Positions 8,338 to 16,610 of a stretch of 64,000 bases of DNA are shown in pieces. Where the stretch lies: positions 1 to 64,000 of the forward strand of contig JAEEYO010000011.1 of the NCBI GenBank assembly GCA_016288205.1, given 5' to 3'. The DNA comes from Treponema sp. (GTDB lineage: Bacteria > Spirochaetota > Spirochaetia > Treponematales > Treponemataceae). Both the position numbers and the translations under genes were made by a program. The notes under the pieces are model-generated. The model saw nothing but the letters and a program-made list of their open reading frames with translations, had not been told where the DNA came from and ran no database searches. How positions within the stretch are numbered: the first letter of the stretch is position 1; each line of letters starts with the position of its first letter.

Positions 8338-8345
8338 CCATACGA

Positions 8346-9164
8346 TCACACGGCCACGTTTCTTCTGAGATGGCGAATGGCGCGGATTTCCGTCTGGCGG
8401 ATTGCCTCGGGACTGATTCCGAAAAGGGTCGAAAGATCACGGAGAGTCTTCTGCTTTTCATCGCACGCGAAATTGAAGCGGTACCAGAGAACCTTGGACT
8501 CGTTGGCTGAAAGTGTGCCGAGAAGGCTCCTGACCTCTTCCTTTTCCTCCCTTATCATGTACTGCTCTTCCGGTGAGTAGGTCGTATCCGGGAGCATGTC
8601 GCCAAGGCTTGTTGCTTTCTCGCCGTCCCCCACTTCCATGTCGAGCGATGAGACAGAGAAATCATACTTGAGCAGGCTTCTGAGGGCTGACTCGGAGATT
8701 CCCATGTATTCGGCAAGCTCAGAGTTTGACGGTGCCTCGCCGTTTTCAAGGGTCAGATCCTCCCTCGCCTTGTGCATGGCCTTGAGCATCGCATCCTTTC
8801 TGTTCGGTATGACGATTGCAGCGACCCTCGTCTTCATATAGCGGATCATGTACTGTACGATCCAGGGATAAGCGTATGTGGAGAATCTTGTGCCGTATTT
8901 TCCGTTGAATTTGTGCGCCGCCGTAATCAGGCCCATGTTTCCTTCCTGAATAAGGTCCATCAGCGGGGCGGAGAGTTTCGTAAAGCGAAGTGCCACCGTA
9001 ATAACGAGACGGAGATTTGAGTTGACCAGTTTCTCCAGGGCGGCTCTGTCTCCCTGCGCGATTCTGTGTGCCAGCTCGGATTCCTCATTTGCTGAGAGGA
9101 GCGGGAACCTCTTTATCTGGCTGATATAAACACTGTCAATTTCCGTATAAACGTTCGCTTTCAT
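8346..9164 (-). CDS. Sigma-70 family RNA polymerase sigma factor
   Basis: 272 residues. ATG 9164 follows AGGAG. Region 1.2 spans about residues 10-40. Region 2 includes DLIQEGNMGLI (70-80, core binding) and FSTYAYPWIVQ (94-104, -10 recognition). Region 3 covers about 125-205, and region 4 ends in a helix-turn-helix (TLRDLSTLFGISPEAIRQTE) that reads the -35 box. The length is that of group 2/3 factors (RpoH/RpoS-like) and it lacks the long N-terminal region of a primary sigma. The region 2.4 and 4.2 signatures are complete, so it should be active. It is not an ECF factor, as region 3 is present. Which stress or growth state it serves cannot be told from this sequence; no anti-sigma gene is adjacent. 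Confidence 0.88.
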   Translation of the reverse strand: MKANVYTEIDSVYISQIKRFPLLSANEESELAHRIAQGDRAALEKLVNSNLRLVITVALRFTKLSAPLMDLIQEGNMGLITAAHKFNGKYGTRFSTYAYPWIVQYMIRYMKTRVAAIVIPNRKDAMLKAMHKAREDLTLENGEAPSNSELAEYMGISESALRSLLKYDFSVSSLDMEVGDGEKATSLGDMLPDTTYSPEEQYMIREEKEEVRSLLGTLSANESKVLWYRFNFACDEKQKTLRDLSTLFGISPEAIRQTEIRAIRHLRRNVAV

Positions 9165-9206
9165 TTTTCTCTCCTGACGGTTTTTAGTTTTCTACTTTCA
9201 GTTTGC

Positions 9207-9234
9207 ATTTTATTATTAGCAAATTCCGTGCCAA
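9207..9234 (-). promoter_or_regulatory. Promoter of the sigma-factor gene
   Basis: Minus strand TTGGCA (9234-9229), 16-base spacer, TAAAAT (9212-9207). The leader is about 35 bases and contains the AGGAG site. Confidence 0.4.
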
Positions 9235-9346
9235 GTTCAGAAAAAGCACTCATTTCTTATTTTTTCTTGATTTTGTGCAAAATTTATGGTAATTGAAGTA
9301 AAAAATAGATTGGAGGTATTTGATTTTTTAAAGATAATTGTATAAA

Positions 9347-9387
9347 TTTTTAGACTCGGACATTCGAATTTTGTAGACAGTCTAAAA
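9347..9387. repeat. 9-bp inverted repeat in the 9165-9484 intergenic region
   Basis: TTTTAGACT (9347-9355) and its exact reverse complement AGTCTAAAA (9379-9387) enclose a 23-base loop. The gap 9165-9484 is AT-rich and otherwise holds only the sigma-factor promoter and the terminator of the transaldolase gene. This hairpin could be a bidirectional terminator or an operator. No ORF of note is present. Confidence 0.35.
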
Positions 9388-9404
9388 AAGTGCACACGGC
9401 AGGC

Positions 9405-9444
9405 GTAAAAAAAAATCCGGCCAGCTGTAAAAACCGACCGGATT
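9405..9444 (-). terminator. Rho-independent terminator of the transaldolase gene
   Basis: On the minus strand an 11-bp stem begins with AATCCGG (9444-9438) and closes at 9414, around a short T-rich loop. A run of eight or nine T (positions 9413-9405) follows. It lies 40 bases beyond the stop codon. Confidence 0.8.
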
Positions 9445-9484
9445 CTTCCATTATATTGAGTTTATCGTGCTGAAAAGCAGCGGA

Positions 9485-10204
9485 CTACTTCAGGATGCTG
9501 AATCCCAAGTCCTTGATGTCCTTTGCGAAGGTAAGGACTGTGTCCTTTGATCCCTGCATTGCCGGCTTTCCCATTCCCGGAATCTTTGCGAGGATGCTGT
9601 TCGGCACCGTGATGATGTCGCACTTGCACCTGTCAGCCTCGACGAGGTTGTAGAGCTCTCTTGTGGATGCCCAGAGACTCATTGTTCCCGGCTTTGAGCG
9701 GCAGATTTTTGCTGTCTTTCTCATTACTGGGATGGGGTCAATTCCCTGGTCTGCGAGACGTCCTGCGAAAACAGAGACGATGTTCTTTGTTCCGGCCTTG
9801 AATGCGTTTACCGTGGCGCGTACCTGAGAGATTGTGAAGATAGCCGTGACGTTGAGCTGGATGCCCTGGTCAGAGAGCTTCTTGATGAGAGGAGCTGTTG
9901 AGGTTCCGTCTGTGAGCATGATCGGGATTTTTACGAAAACATTTTTTCCGAGCGCGCTGATGATCTTTGCCTCTTTCTCCATGGTCTCGAAATCATCTCC
10001 GAAAACCTCGAAGCTGAGAGGAAGATCGGGAATGGCTGCCACAACCTCTTTTGCGAAGCTCACGTAATCAGTGACTCCGGCCTTCTTCATCAGGCTAGGG
10101 TTGGTTGTAAATCCTGTGACGTAGCCTTTCTTGTACTCTGCAATCATCGCATCCTTGTCAGCACCGTCGGCATAAACGGCGACTCTCAACTGTTTGAATG
10201 TCAT
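9485..10204 (-). CDS. Transaldolase / fructose-6-phosphate aldolase (small TalC/FSA-type)
   Basis: 239 residues. ATG 10204 has AGGAG upstream; a much longer open frame continues to 10423 but has no ribosome site and no homology. It is a TIM-barrel enzyme of the short transaldolase subfamily. TTNPS (33-37) binds substrate phosphate, and Lys92 in FVKIP is the Schiff-base lysine. The family moves dihydroxyacetone units between sugar phosphates, or splits fructose 6-phosphate, in the cytoplasm. The gene is monocistronic, with its own terminator at 9405-9444 and a TTGACA promoter at 10329-10356. A perfect palindrome sits near its start point, so LacI-type control is likely. The usual ~215-220 residue family length is slightly exceeded at the C-terminus. 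Transaldolase and aldolase activity cannot be separated by eye. Confidence 0.88.
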   Translation of the reverse strand: MTFKQLRVAVYADGADKDAMIAEYKKGYVTGFTTNPSLMKKAGVTDYVSFAKEVVAAIPDLPLSFEVFGDDFETMEKEAKIISALGKNVFVKIPIMLTDGTSTAPLIKKLSDQGIQLNVTAIFTISQVRATVNAFKAGTKNIVSVFAGRLADQGIDPIPVMRKTAKICRSKPGTMSLWASTRELYNLVEADRCKCDIITVPNSILAKIPGMGKPAMQGSKDTVLTFAKDIKDLGFSILK

Positions 10205-10304
10205 TTTTACACTCCTGCGTTTATCTATGGAAGAAAATAATATCGGCTGATTTCTCCATGTTTTTTTGCACACAGCCCGTGCCGGGATCCGTCGCATACT
10301 CAAA

Positions 10305-10316
10305 GCAACCGGTTGC
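10305..10316. promoter_or_regulatory. Perfect 12-bp palindrome GCAACCGGTTGC, LacI-type operator candidate
   Basis: GCAACC/GGTTGC has the central CG and AAC..GTT arms typical of LacI/GalR-family operators. It begins about 6 bases after the predicted transcription start of the transaldolase gene, which is a repressing position. Confidence 0.5.
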
Positions 10317-10328
10317 CCTAATGCTTCT

Positions 10329-10356
10329 ATTTTATCCACAATTCCAAGTATGTCAA
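10329..10356 (-). promoter_or_regulatory. Promoter of the transaldolase gene
   Basis: Minus strand consensus TTGACA (10356-10351), 16-base spacer, TAAAAT (10334-10329). It gives a leader of roughly 118 bases. Confidence 0.6.
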
Positions 10357-10387
10357 GTATGTCTGGTATATTGGAGCTAAAAAATGC

Positions 10388-10416
10388 TTGTATAAACGCT
10401 CTTTTTCTTCGATAAT
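10388..10416 (+). promoter_or_regulatory. Promoter of the polysaccharide deacetylase gene, possibly leaderless
   Basis: TTGTAT (10388-10393), 17-base spacer, GATAAT (10411-10416). The start point predicted about 7 bases later falls at 10423-10424, directly on the ATG. There is no Shine-Dalgarno sequence. Confidence 0.5.
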
Positions 10417-10423
10417 AATACAA

Positions 10424-11890
10424 ATGGCAAATGGTGGGAAAAAAGCAGGGGGAAAGTCCTCCGCTAAATCAAACAACAGAAAGAAATCCTCTGGCTCCAA
10501 GCCGAAATCCAAGGGACGGAAAAGATCCGGCAAATTCAGCCTGAACACTCCTGCGGCGGCGGTGCTTGCTGGCGCTATAATCGCTGTCTGCGCGCTCACT
10601 CTTATTGTGACGAACCGTCTTACGGGTGCCGAGCGTGAGAAATCCGCATCCGAATTCGCATGGGCAATCAATTCCGAGGCTACGGAAGAGAATCCGTTTG
10701 TGCCAGTTCCCGAGCAGGATGAAAAATCAGCTGCCGAGGAAACCCCAAGGAAAACAAGAAGGGCACGGACTCCCGACCCCGCGGATTACGAGGATGAGAA
10801 CGGCAAGGACCAGAAAAAATATACCGGCGGCGTGATTCTGCTTCCAAGTCCGGAGGTGGTTCTCGTGAGCTCGGAAAAGGACGACACAAAGGAAAGCGAA
10901 AAGACCCTGGAGACGGCGGAAAAAGAGGAAAAGGCACCGTCGCTTGAATCTGAGGCGGCAAATGAAAAGACTGAACCCCTCGCGCAGGATGAGCCCGAAC
11001 ATGTGCCGGTACCCGAAAGCGAAAAACCGGATGTGCGTGAGACCGTTTCCGAAAGCAGGACGCGCATCACCACACCGCCAAAACCACCCATGACCACAGT
11101 AACAGAAAGACCCAGTTTTCCGGCATCATCCCTGAAGAAAAAAGCCAAGGCACAGATGGAGCCCAAATCTGAGGAAAAAGCGAAGCTGGACATTCCCAAG
11201 GCCACGCCCGGAGCGAAAGTCTGCTTTGTTTTCGATGACGGAGGACTTCATGCCGAGAACGTAAAGAAATACACGTCCCTTCCCTTCCCACTGACGGTAG
11301 CGGTTCTTCCCAAGCTCTCAGAATCCGAGGCCTGCGCAAAGACCGTGCTGTCATCCGGAAAGGAGCTGATCCTGCACCAACCCATGCAGGCACACGATTA
11401 TCCCGACGGAAAGACCCCGAATCCGGGACCCGGAGCCATACTTCCAGGAATGAGCATGGACGAGGCGGCGGCGGTCATACGGGAGAACCTGGATTCCCTT
11501 GGTGCGTCGGTCGCAGGTTTCAACAACCACGAGGGCTCCCTGATTACCGAGGACGCGGAGCTTATGGGTGCGGTTCTGTCCGTGGCGCAGGAGAAAAAAA
11601 TCCGCTTCATCGACTCAAGGACCACATCCCAGAGCGCGGTTCCGAATGTGGCGGAGTCCCTTGGGATGAAGTACATCGGTCGTTTCGCGCCCTTCGTTGA
11701 CAACAAGATTGACAGGAACACGATGCTTGAGATGATACGCAAGGGACTTGAGGTGGCAAACCGTGACGGATACGCCGTAATCATAGCCCATGTGGACAAA
11801 TCCGTGGAGATTCTTCCCTCCCTGCTGCAGGAGCTCTATCCCAGTCTTGTGGAAGCTGGCTACACACTGACCACGCCGTCCAAGCTGTAA
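10424..11890 (+). CDS. Membrane-anchored divergent polysaccharide deacetylase family protein
   Basis: 488 residues from ATG 10424; the frame is open to 10388 but upstream codons overlap the promoter. A Lys/Ser-rich basic head (about 1-38) precedes one transmembrane helix (about 42-62). A long disordered Glu/Lys/Pro-rich linker runs to about residue 260, and a C-terminal domain of about 225 residues follows. That domain has the marks of the divergent polysaccharide deacetylase family (NodB-like fold): CFVFDDGG, LHQPM, FNNHEGS, FIDSRTT and a late IIAHVD. The topology puts the domain in the periplasm, where family members are thought to act on peptidoglycan or other envelope glycans. The linker resembles spacers that span the cell wall. 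No terminator is obvious before the HD-GYP gene, which has its own promoter. Confidence 0.82.
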   Translation: MANGGKKAGGKSSAKSNNRKKSSGSKPKSKGRKRSGKFSLNTPAAAVLAGAIIAVCALTLIVTNRLTGAEREKSASEFAWAINSEATEENPFVPVPEQDEKSAAEETPRKTRRARTPDPADYEDENGKDQKKYTGGVILLPSPEVVLVSSEKDDTKESEKTLETAEKEEKAPSLESEAANEKTEPLAQDEPEHVPVPESEKPDVRETVSESRTRITTPPKPPMTTVTERPSFPASSLKKKAKAQMEPKSEEKAKLDIPKATPGAKVCFVFDDGGLHAENVKKYTSLPFPLTVAVLPKLSESEACAKTVLSSGKELILHQPMQAHDYPDGKTPNPGPGAILPGMSMDEAAAVIRENLDSLGASVAGFNNHEGSLITEDAELMGAVLSVAQEKKIRFIDSRTTSQSAVPNVAESLGMKYIGRFAPFVDNKIDRNTMLEMIRKGLEVANRDGYAVIIAHVDKSVEILPSLLQELYPSLVEAGYTLTTPSKL

Positions 11891-11939
11891 CGTAAATCCG
11901 GCGGAGGACTCAAAACAGGCGGACTTTTAAAACGTTCTA

Positions 11940-11968
11940 TAGACAAATTCCCAAAAATGGGGTATACT
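11940..11968 (+). promoter_or_regulatory. Promoter of the HD-GYP gene
   Basis: TAGACA (11940-11945), 17-base spacer, TATACT (11963-11968). The spacer contains CCC-AAAAAT-GGG, a short near-palindrome that could be an operator overlapping the promoter. Confidence 0.6.
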
Positions 11969-11991
11969 GAGACTAAGGACAGTTGTTTGCT

Positions 11992-13752
11992 ATGGATTTA
12001 GTTTTGATTTATAAAATCTGCTGTGAGATTTCAATTGCCGTGCTTGGAATATGTCTGGTGGTCCTCGCTACAAGGAGAGCTACCGAGGCGCAGAAATTCA
12101 TATATTATGCCTTTACGCTCGTACTGCTTTATCTGACAGGATATGCCGTAACTTTCATAGGAACCTCACCCGACATGATTCTGCTCGGACAAAAACTGAA
12201 ATACATAGGCGCGTTCTGCCTGATTCTGACTCTTTTCATCGTATTCCAGCAGGTCTACAACGTAGCGTCCTCCGTGCCCGTCATGATTGTTCTGAGCATT
12301 GATTTTATTTTCGTCAACGGCACAATAATAATCGGAAACCTCAAGACCTCATGGGCTCCCACCAAATGGTTCTGCAAGGGGATTGAGTTCCTGACGAGGA
12401 CGGACGGAAAGCAGGTCATCCTGTTCAACGGAAACTGGGGCACTATGGTCGCGAGCGTCTCCATGGTCACTTTGCTTATAGCAACGGCGGTAGTGTTTTT
12501 CTCGGCAGTCTCATCCGCGGTCAAGAGAAGTTTCCGCGTGAGCATGCTGTTTTTCCTTGCGGCATTCTTCCCGGAGATACTGATTTTCCTCTCCCTGTTT
12601 CAGAAAGAAGTCCAATCGTTCCCGCTGGTTCCACTTGTCCTTGCTGTGGCAGCCATCGTTGTCACCATTCTTGTGTGCAAGGAGAAATTCACGAACCTCT
12701 ACGACCTTTCCTACAAGGAGATCATGAACTCCCTCAACTCTCCGCTCTTTATTGTGGACAGCAAATTTTTCGTGCACAAAGTGAATTATGCGGCAAAGGT
12801 TCTCTTCCCCGAGTACAAGACTCTCGCCGTGAACTCATACAAGCGTCTTCCCGCAATCAAGGAGCTTCAGGACATAATCACGCCGCCCCTGCATGAGTCG
12901 GAGTCGGACAATCCATTCGGCCTGATCTCAATCGGAAACCAATATTTCGAGCCGGAGCTTCATCACCTGGGTCAGGACAAGCACATCTACGGATACGTCA
13001 TAGCACTGAACGACGTCACCGAGCAGTATTCAAGGAGCAACGAGCTTTCCGCGCTGGCATCAAAACTCTCCACTTCACTCAGGTCGGACAGGAGCCGCAG
13101 CAACGAGGAGAGGGAAAAAATCATTTCCGGAGCATTGCAGTTCATGCGTGACAAGGACCCGATGACAGCCGAGCACATGAGACGCATGAGCAACTACACC
13201 TTCATCATTGCTCGTGAGCTGAGACGCATGGGAAAATTCACGGACATACTGACCGACGCATATATGGAGACCCTCTGCCAGGTCGCACCCCTTCACGACA
13301 TCGGAAAGCTGATGCTTTCATCCGAAATCCTGCACAAAACCGATCTCTCCGAGGAAGAGCTCAAGCTGCGACGCTCCCACGTGAACATCGGCTCACAGAT
13401 TGTGGACCGCATGGTGGTGAATGATCCGAAGAGCCTTTACTACAAGCTTTCTAAGGAAGTGACCCTCTATCATCATGAGTGGTGGAACGGACAGGGATTC
13501 CCCAAGGGACTTTCCAACGAGGACATTCCCCTTGCGGCGCGCATTGTTGCCGTTGCCGACGTACTCGACACGCTTGCCTCTCGTCATGCGGAAAAAAAGA
13601 ACTATCACTTCGATGAGCTCATAAACATGATCCAGTCACACTCAGGCACTTACTTCGATCCGCTCGTGGTCGAGGCATGTGTCAGCTGCAAGGAAAAGCT
13701 GCGTGAGCTGTACGACGTTCTGTACGGAAAAAGCTTCTCGGAAAACGTATAA
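11992..13752 (+). CDS. Membrane HD-GYP domain protein with 7TM-like input region and PAS domain
   Basis: 586 residues from ATG 11992; an in-frame TTG at 11983 is only 3 bases from the AAGGA site and is less likely. The first ~235 residues form about seven hydrophobic helices resembling the histidine-kinase 7TM sensor region. A PAS-like domain follows (about 245-345, from NSLNSPLFIVDS to VIALNDVTEQ), then a short coiled linker. The output domain is HD-GYP: AEHMRRM, LHDIGK with the HD pair, HHEWWNGQGFP and VADVLDTL. HD-GYP proteins hydrolyse cyclic di-GMP. Here the third residue set reads GFP rather than GYP, a tolerated change, and the metal-binding HD and HH residues remain. The protein probably links a membrane signal to c-di-GMP level. 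It converges with recG, with 7 bases between the stops. Confidence 0.87.
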   Translation: MDLVLIYKICCEISIAVLGICLVVLATRRATEAQKFIYYAFTLVLLYLTGYAVTFIGTSPDMILLGQKLKYIGAFCLILTLFIVFQQVYNVASSVPVMIVLSIDFIFVNGTIIIGNLKTSWAPTKWFCKGIEFLTRTDGKQVILFNGNWGTMVASVSMVTLLIATAVVFFSAVSSAVKRSFRVSMLFFLAAFFPEILIFLSLFQKEVQSFPLVPLVLAVAAIVVTILVCKEKFTNLYDLSYKEIMNSLNSPLFIVDSKFFVHKVNYAAKVLFPEYKTLAVNSYKRLPAIKELQDIITPPLHESESDNPFGLISIGNQYFEPELHHLGQDKHIYGYVIALNDVTEQYSRSNELSALASKLSTSLRSDRSRSNEEREKIISGALQFMRDKDPMTAEHMRRMSNYTFIIARELRRMGKFTDILTDAYMETLCQVAPLHDIGKLMLSSEILHKTDLSEEELKLRRSHVNIGSQIVDRMVVNDPKSLYYKLSKEVTLYHHEWWNGQGFPKGLSNEDIPLAARIVAVADVLDTLASRHAEKKNYHFDELINMIQSHSGTYFDPLVVEACVSCKEKLRELYDVLYGKSFSENV

Positions 13753-13759
13753 GAGCCTT

Positions 13760-15985
13760 TCAGCTCCGGGCTTTCAACTCACAGATTGCGTCATAGCGAG
13801 CGAGGGTGAGCAGATCCTTGTCCCTCGCCAAATCCGCAATTCCAAGCGTGAGATAGCCTGACTGTGCCGTACCCGACACCTGCCCCGGTCCCCTGAGTTT
13901 CAAATCCTCCTCCGCAATCACAAAGCCGTCGGTGCTCTCATGAAGCGCCTTCATCCTGAGTTTTCCGTCCTCGCTGATGTTTTTTCCATAAATCAGGAAA
14001 CAGAATGACTGCAACGAGCTTCGTCCCACGCGTCCCCTGAGCTGGTGCAATTCCGCAAGACCGAATCTGTCGGCGTGCTCAATGACTATGCATGTCGCGT
14101 TCGGAACATCCACACCGACCTCAACCACAGTCGTAGCAACCAGAATCTGGATCTCATTGTCGCGGAACTCCCTCAGAATCCGGGTCTGCTCGTCCTCATC
14201 CACCTTGCTGTGTATCAGCGCGCACTTGTACTCTGGATAAACCTTTTCGCTCAGAAGCTTGAACATGTCCTCAGCATTCTTCAATCCTCCGCCGTGAAAA
14301 TCCAGTTCGGTCTGCGTCTCACCGTCTCCCGCTCCGTCCGAAATCCTCGGGTAGACGAAATATGCCTGGTGTCCCGCCCCAAGTTCCTTTCTTACCGCCT
14401 CGTATACGTTTGACTCATGTCCCATCACCGTGAGATAAGTCTTAACCGGCTTTCTTCCCTCGGGCATGGTGCGTATTGTGCTCACGTCCAAATCTCCGAA
14501 CACCGTAAGCGCAAGGGTCTGGGGAATCGGGGTCGCGCTCATCATAAGCACGTCGGGAGTGTGCGTGTACTCACCCTGACTCTGCCGTCCCTTTTCCACT
14601 ATGGATTCCCTCTGAACCACGCCGAACCTGTGCTGCTCGTCAATTACCGCCATCTGGAGGTTCTTGTACTGGATGTTGCGGCTGAAAAGTGCATGGGTTC
14701 CGACCGCAATGTTCACGACTCCGTTTTTGAGCGCGTTAATCAGCGGGGTGCGTCCTGAGGCTTTTGTGTTGCCTGTCAAAAATGCGACCTTAACGCCGAT
14801 GGGCTCCAGAAGTTTTGCCGCGTTTTCTGCGTGCTGTTTCGCAAGAAGCTCGGTCGGTGCCATGAGAACGCACTGTCCGCCGTAGTCAATTGTCCTGAGG
14901 CAGACAAAAAATGCGACGAGAGTTTTTCCGGATCCAACGTCCCCCTGAAGGAGTCTCTGCATTGAAAAGGGATTGCGGGTAAGTTTCTCAGGCTTGTTGA
15001 GCATCCAGTTGCACTCATCCTGACTCCGGTCCACGTCCATGTTCATTTCCGCTATGGCAGCCATCTGCCCCTGGGTGAGCGAGAACGGAAGCCGGGAATA
15101 AAGTTCCTTTTGTCTCGGAGAAAGCTGGGCCTCGAAATTTTCCCTGGTGATTGCGGGAGTCTCAAAAAAAGGAGCCGCTGACGGAACCGAGGATGAATCC
15201 GTGGATTTTCCCGCCGCCTCAAAGACCGCACTCTGCTCAAGGGACGGAAGCTTTCCCCGGTGATCCAGCGCCCTCTGCGCCATCTTGTACTCAAAGTGAT
15301 AGAGCTCCTCGTAGATAAGCGTGCGTCTTGCCTCCTGCATCTGGGACAAATCCGTCGGACAGTGAATCTGCATGATCGCGTCGCTTTTGTGAAGGAGCTT
15401 TCTTTCTTCTATTATATTGGAGGGAATCTCATCCTCAATTCCACGCGCGTACTGCCTCAGAGCGGCTGATATGGTTTTTCGCAGGTTCTTCTGGGAAAGA
15501 CCCTCGGTAAGCGGATAAACCGGGAGAAGTCCGCTGTTCGGAATGGGGGTGGACGCAAAATCATCAAGTTCGCCTGAGTCCGCTATTTTCTGAGCCTCAA
15601 AGGAGGATGACTGGAGGGAGTTGTATTTTACCTCGAATTTACCGGTCACGGCAATGACGCTTCCCTCGCTCAGGGATTTTTCCAGAAAGGGACGGTTAAA
15701 AGCGATGAGCCATGCGGAGGCCGTACCGTCGTTTATCGCAATCTTCAGTGTGCGCATCTTTCCGTAACCGAACCAGTCATGCGCCGTCACAGTACAGATT
15801 GTATGAACCTTCCCGGACGCGAAATCTTTCAGCGGGACCCTTTTCGTGCGGTCATCGTAAGAACGCGGGTATGTGGAAAGCAAATCTGCCACGGTAAAAA
15901 TCCCCAGCTTCGCAAAAAGCCGGGACGTGTTTGGTCCCACGCCGGGAAGTCCGTCCACCGATGCGCCCAGTTCCGACAGTTTCAT
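13760..15985 (-). CDS. recG: ATP-dependent DNA helicase RecG
   Basis: 741 residues. ATG 15985 has a strong AAGGAGG site. The N-terminal wedge/OB domain (about 1-270) starts with GLPGVGPNTSRLFAKLGI and includes the YPRSYDDRT motif. The helicase motor shows QGDVGSGKT (Walker A), DEQHRFGV (motif II), SATPIPQTL (motif III) and ATTVVEVGVDVPNA with RGRVGRS (motifs V-VI). RecG remodels stalled replication forks and branches Holliday junctions in the cytoplasm. The length is normal apart from a Ser/Pro-rich insertion of some 30 residues after the wedge. It is the last gene of the leftward cluster dnaE - YggT - recG, 24 bases behind the YggT gene. Confidence 0.96.
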   Translation of the reverse strand: MKLSELGASVDGLPGVGPNTSRLFAKLGIFTVADLLSTYPRSYDDRTKRVPLKDFASGKVHTICTVTAHDWFGYGKMRTLKIAINDGTASAWLIAFNRPFLEKSLSEGSVIAVTGKFEVKYNSLQSSSFEAQKIADSGELDDFASTPIPNSGLLPVYPLTEGLSQKNLRKTISAALRQYARGIEDEIPSNIIEERKLLHKSDAIMQIHCPTDLSQMQEARRTLIYEELYHFEYKMAQRALDHRGKLPSLEQSAVFEAAGKSTDSSSVPSAAPFFETPAITRENFEAQLSPRQKELYSRLPFSLTQGQMAAIAEMNMDVDRSQDECNWMLNKPEKLTRNPFSMQRLLQGDVGSGKTLVAFFVCLRTIDYGGQCVLMAPTELLAKQHAENAAKLLEPIGVKVAFLTGNTKASGRTPLINALKNGVVNIAVGTHALFSRNIQYKNLQMAVIDEQHRFGVVQRESIVEKGRQSQGEYTHTPDVLMMSATPIPQTLALTVFGDLDVSTIRTMPEGRKPVKTYLTVMGHESNVYEAVRKELGAGHQAYFVYPRISDGAGDGETQTELDFHGGGLKNAEDMFKLLSEKVYPEYKCALIHSKVDEDEQTRILREFRDNEIQILVATTVVEVGVDVPNATCIVIEHADRFGLAELHQLRGRVGRSSLQSFCFLIYGKNISEDGKLRMKALHESTDGFVIAEEDLKLRGPGQVSGTAQSGYLTLGIADLARDKDLLTLARYDAICELKARS

Positions 15986-16009
15986 GCAGCCTCCTTACGG
16001 AAAATCAGT

Positions 16010-16591
16010 TTAGAACGGAATGAGTCCCACAAGATGGCAGATTGAGGCGATTACGAGAGAGCCGACTATATCCGCGACGACCAGTATGATTATGGAAGCG
16101 ATGAGCCTTGTCTTGAACGGAACCGGTTTTCCTCCTGAGAAGGGACGGATGATTGCTCCCGAGATCTGATTTATGGGTCCGTCCACCATGTCCCAGAACT
16201 GATCGTTGTCCTTGCCAATCAGGAACACAATCAGGCGGATCACAAGAATAAGGATGAAGAACGAGATGATTGAGGCGGCGATGCTCCATGCAAGGCTAAT
16301 GATCGTGGAGAGGATGAAACCGAAATGCAGCCCTCCCCTGCCGATGGAGGAAATCAGGGCAGCCACAGCCCCAAGGATAGAGATTCCAAGCGCGGGTCCA
16401 AAATCAAGGCCGGCGATGCACAGGATTCTTTTGCCCCGGAACAGATTCAGATAGGGATCGCACACGCCCGCAAGAAACCTCGCGAAGGGACTGTAAGAAA
16501 GGCTCCGTATCCATGTTATGATTATGCGGATCATGCACAGAACCGCGTAGATTGAGATGACTGCCGAAACGAGCATAAGAATCAGTTTCAT
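16010..16591 (-). CDS. YggT family integral membrane protein
   Basis: 193 residues. ATG 16591 follows AGGAG. It contains two YggT-type units, the first with RIIITWIRSL...FLAGVCDPYLNLFRG and the second with VRLIVFLIG...DGPINQISGAIIRPF. Hydrophobic helices make at least five membrane passes. YggT proteins are small inner-membrane proteins linked to cell division, osmotic protection or cofactor assembly in different bacteria; the exact role is unsettled. The central hydrophobic block is longer than in two-unit homologs. It lies between dnaE and recG, so it is probably cotranscribed with them. Confidence 0.8.
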   Translation of the reverse strand: MKLILMLVSAVISIYAVLCMIRIIITWIRSLSYSPFARFLAGVCDPYLNLFRGKRILCIAGLDFGPALGISILGAVAALISSIGRGGLHFGFILSTIISLAWSIAASIISFFILILVIRLIVFLIGKDNDQFWDMVDGPINQISGAIIRPFSGGKPVPFKTRLIASIIILVVADIVGSLVIASICHLVGLIPF

Positions 16592-16610
16592 TTTTTTCTC
16601 CTATATTATT

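Noticed and set aside
9301-9345. GGAGG followed by TTG in the 9165-9484 gap
   Set aside because: The frame stops after three codons.
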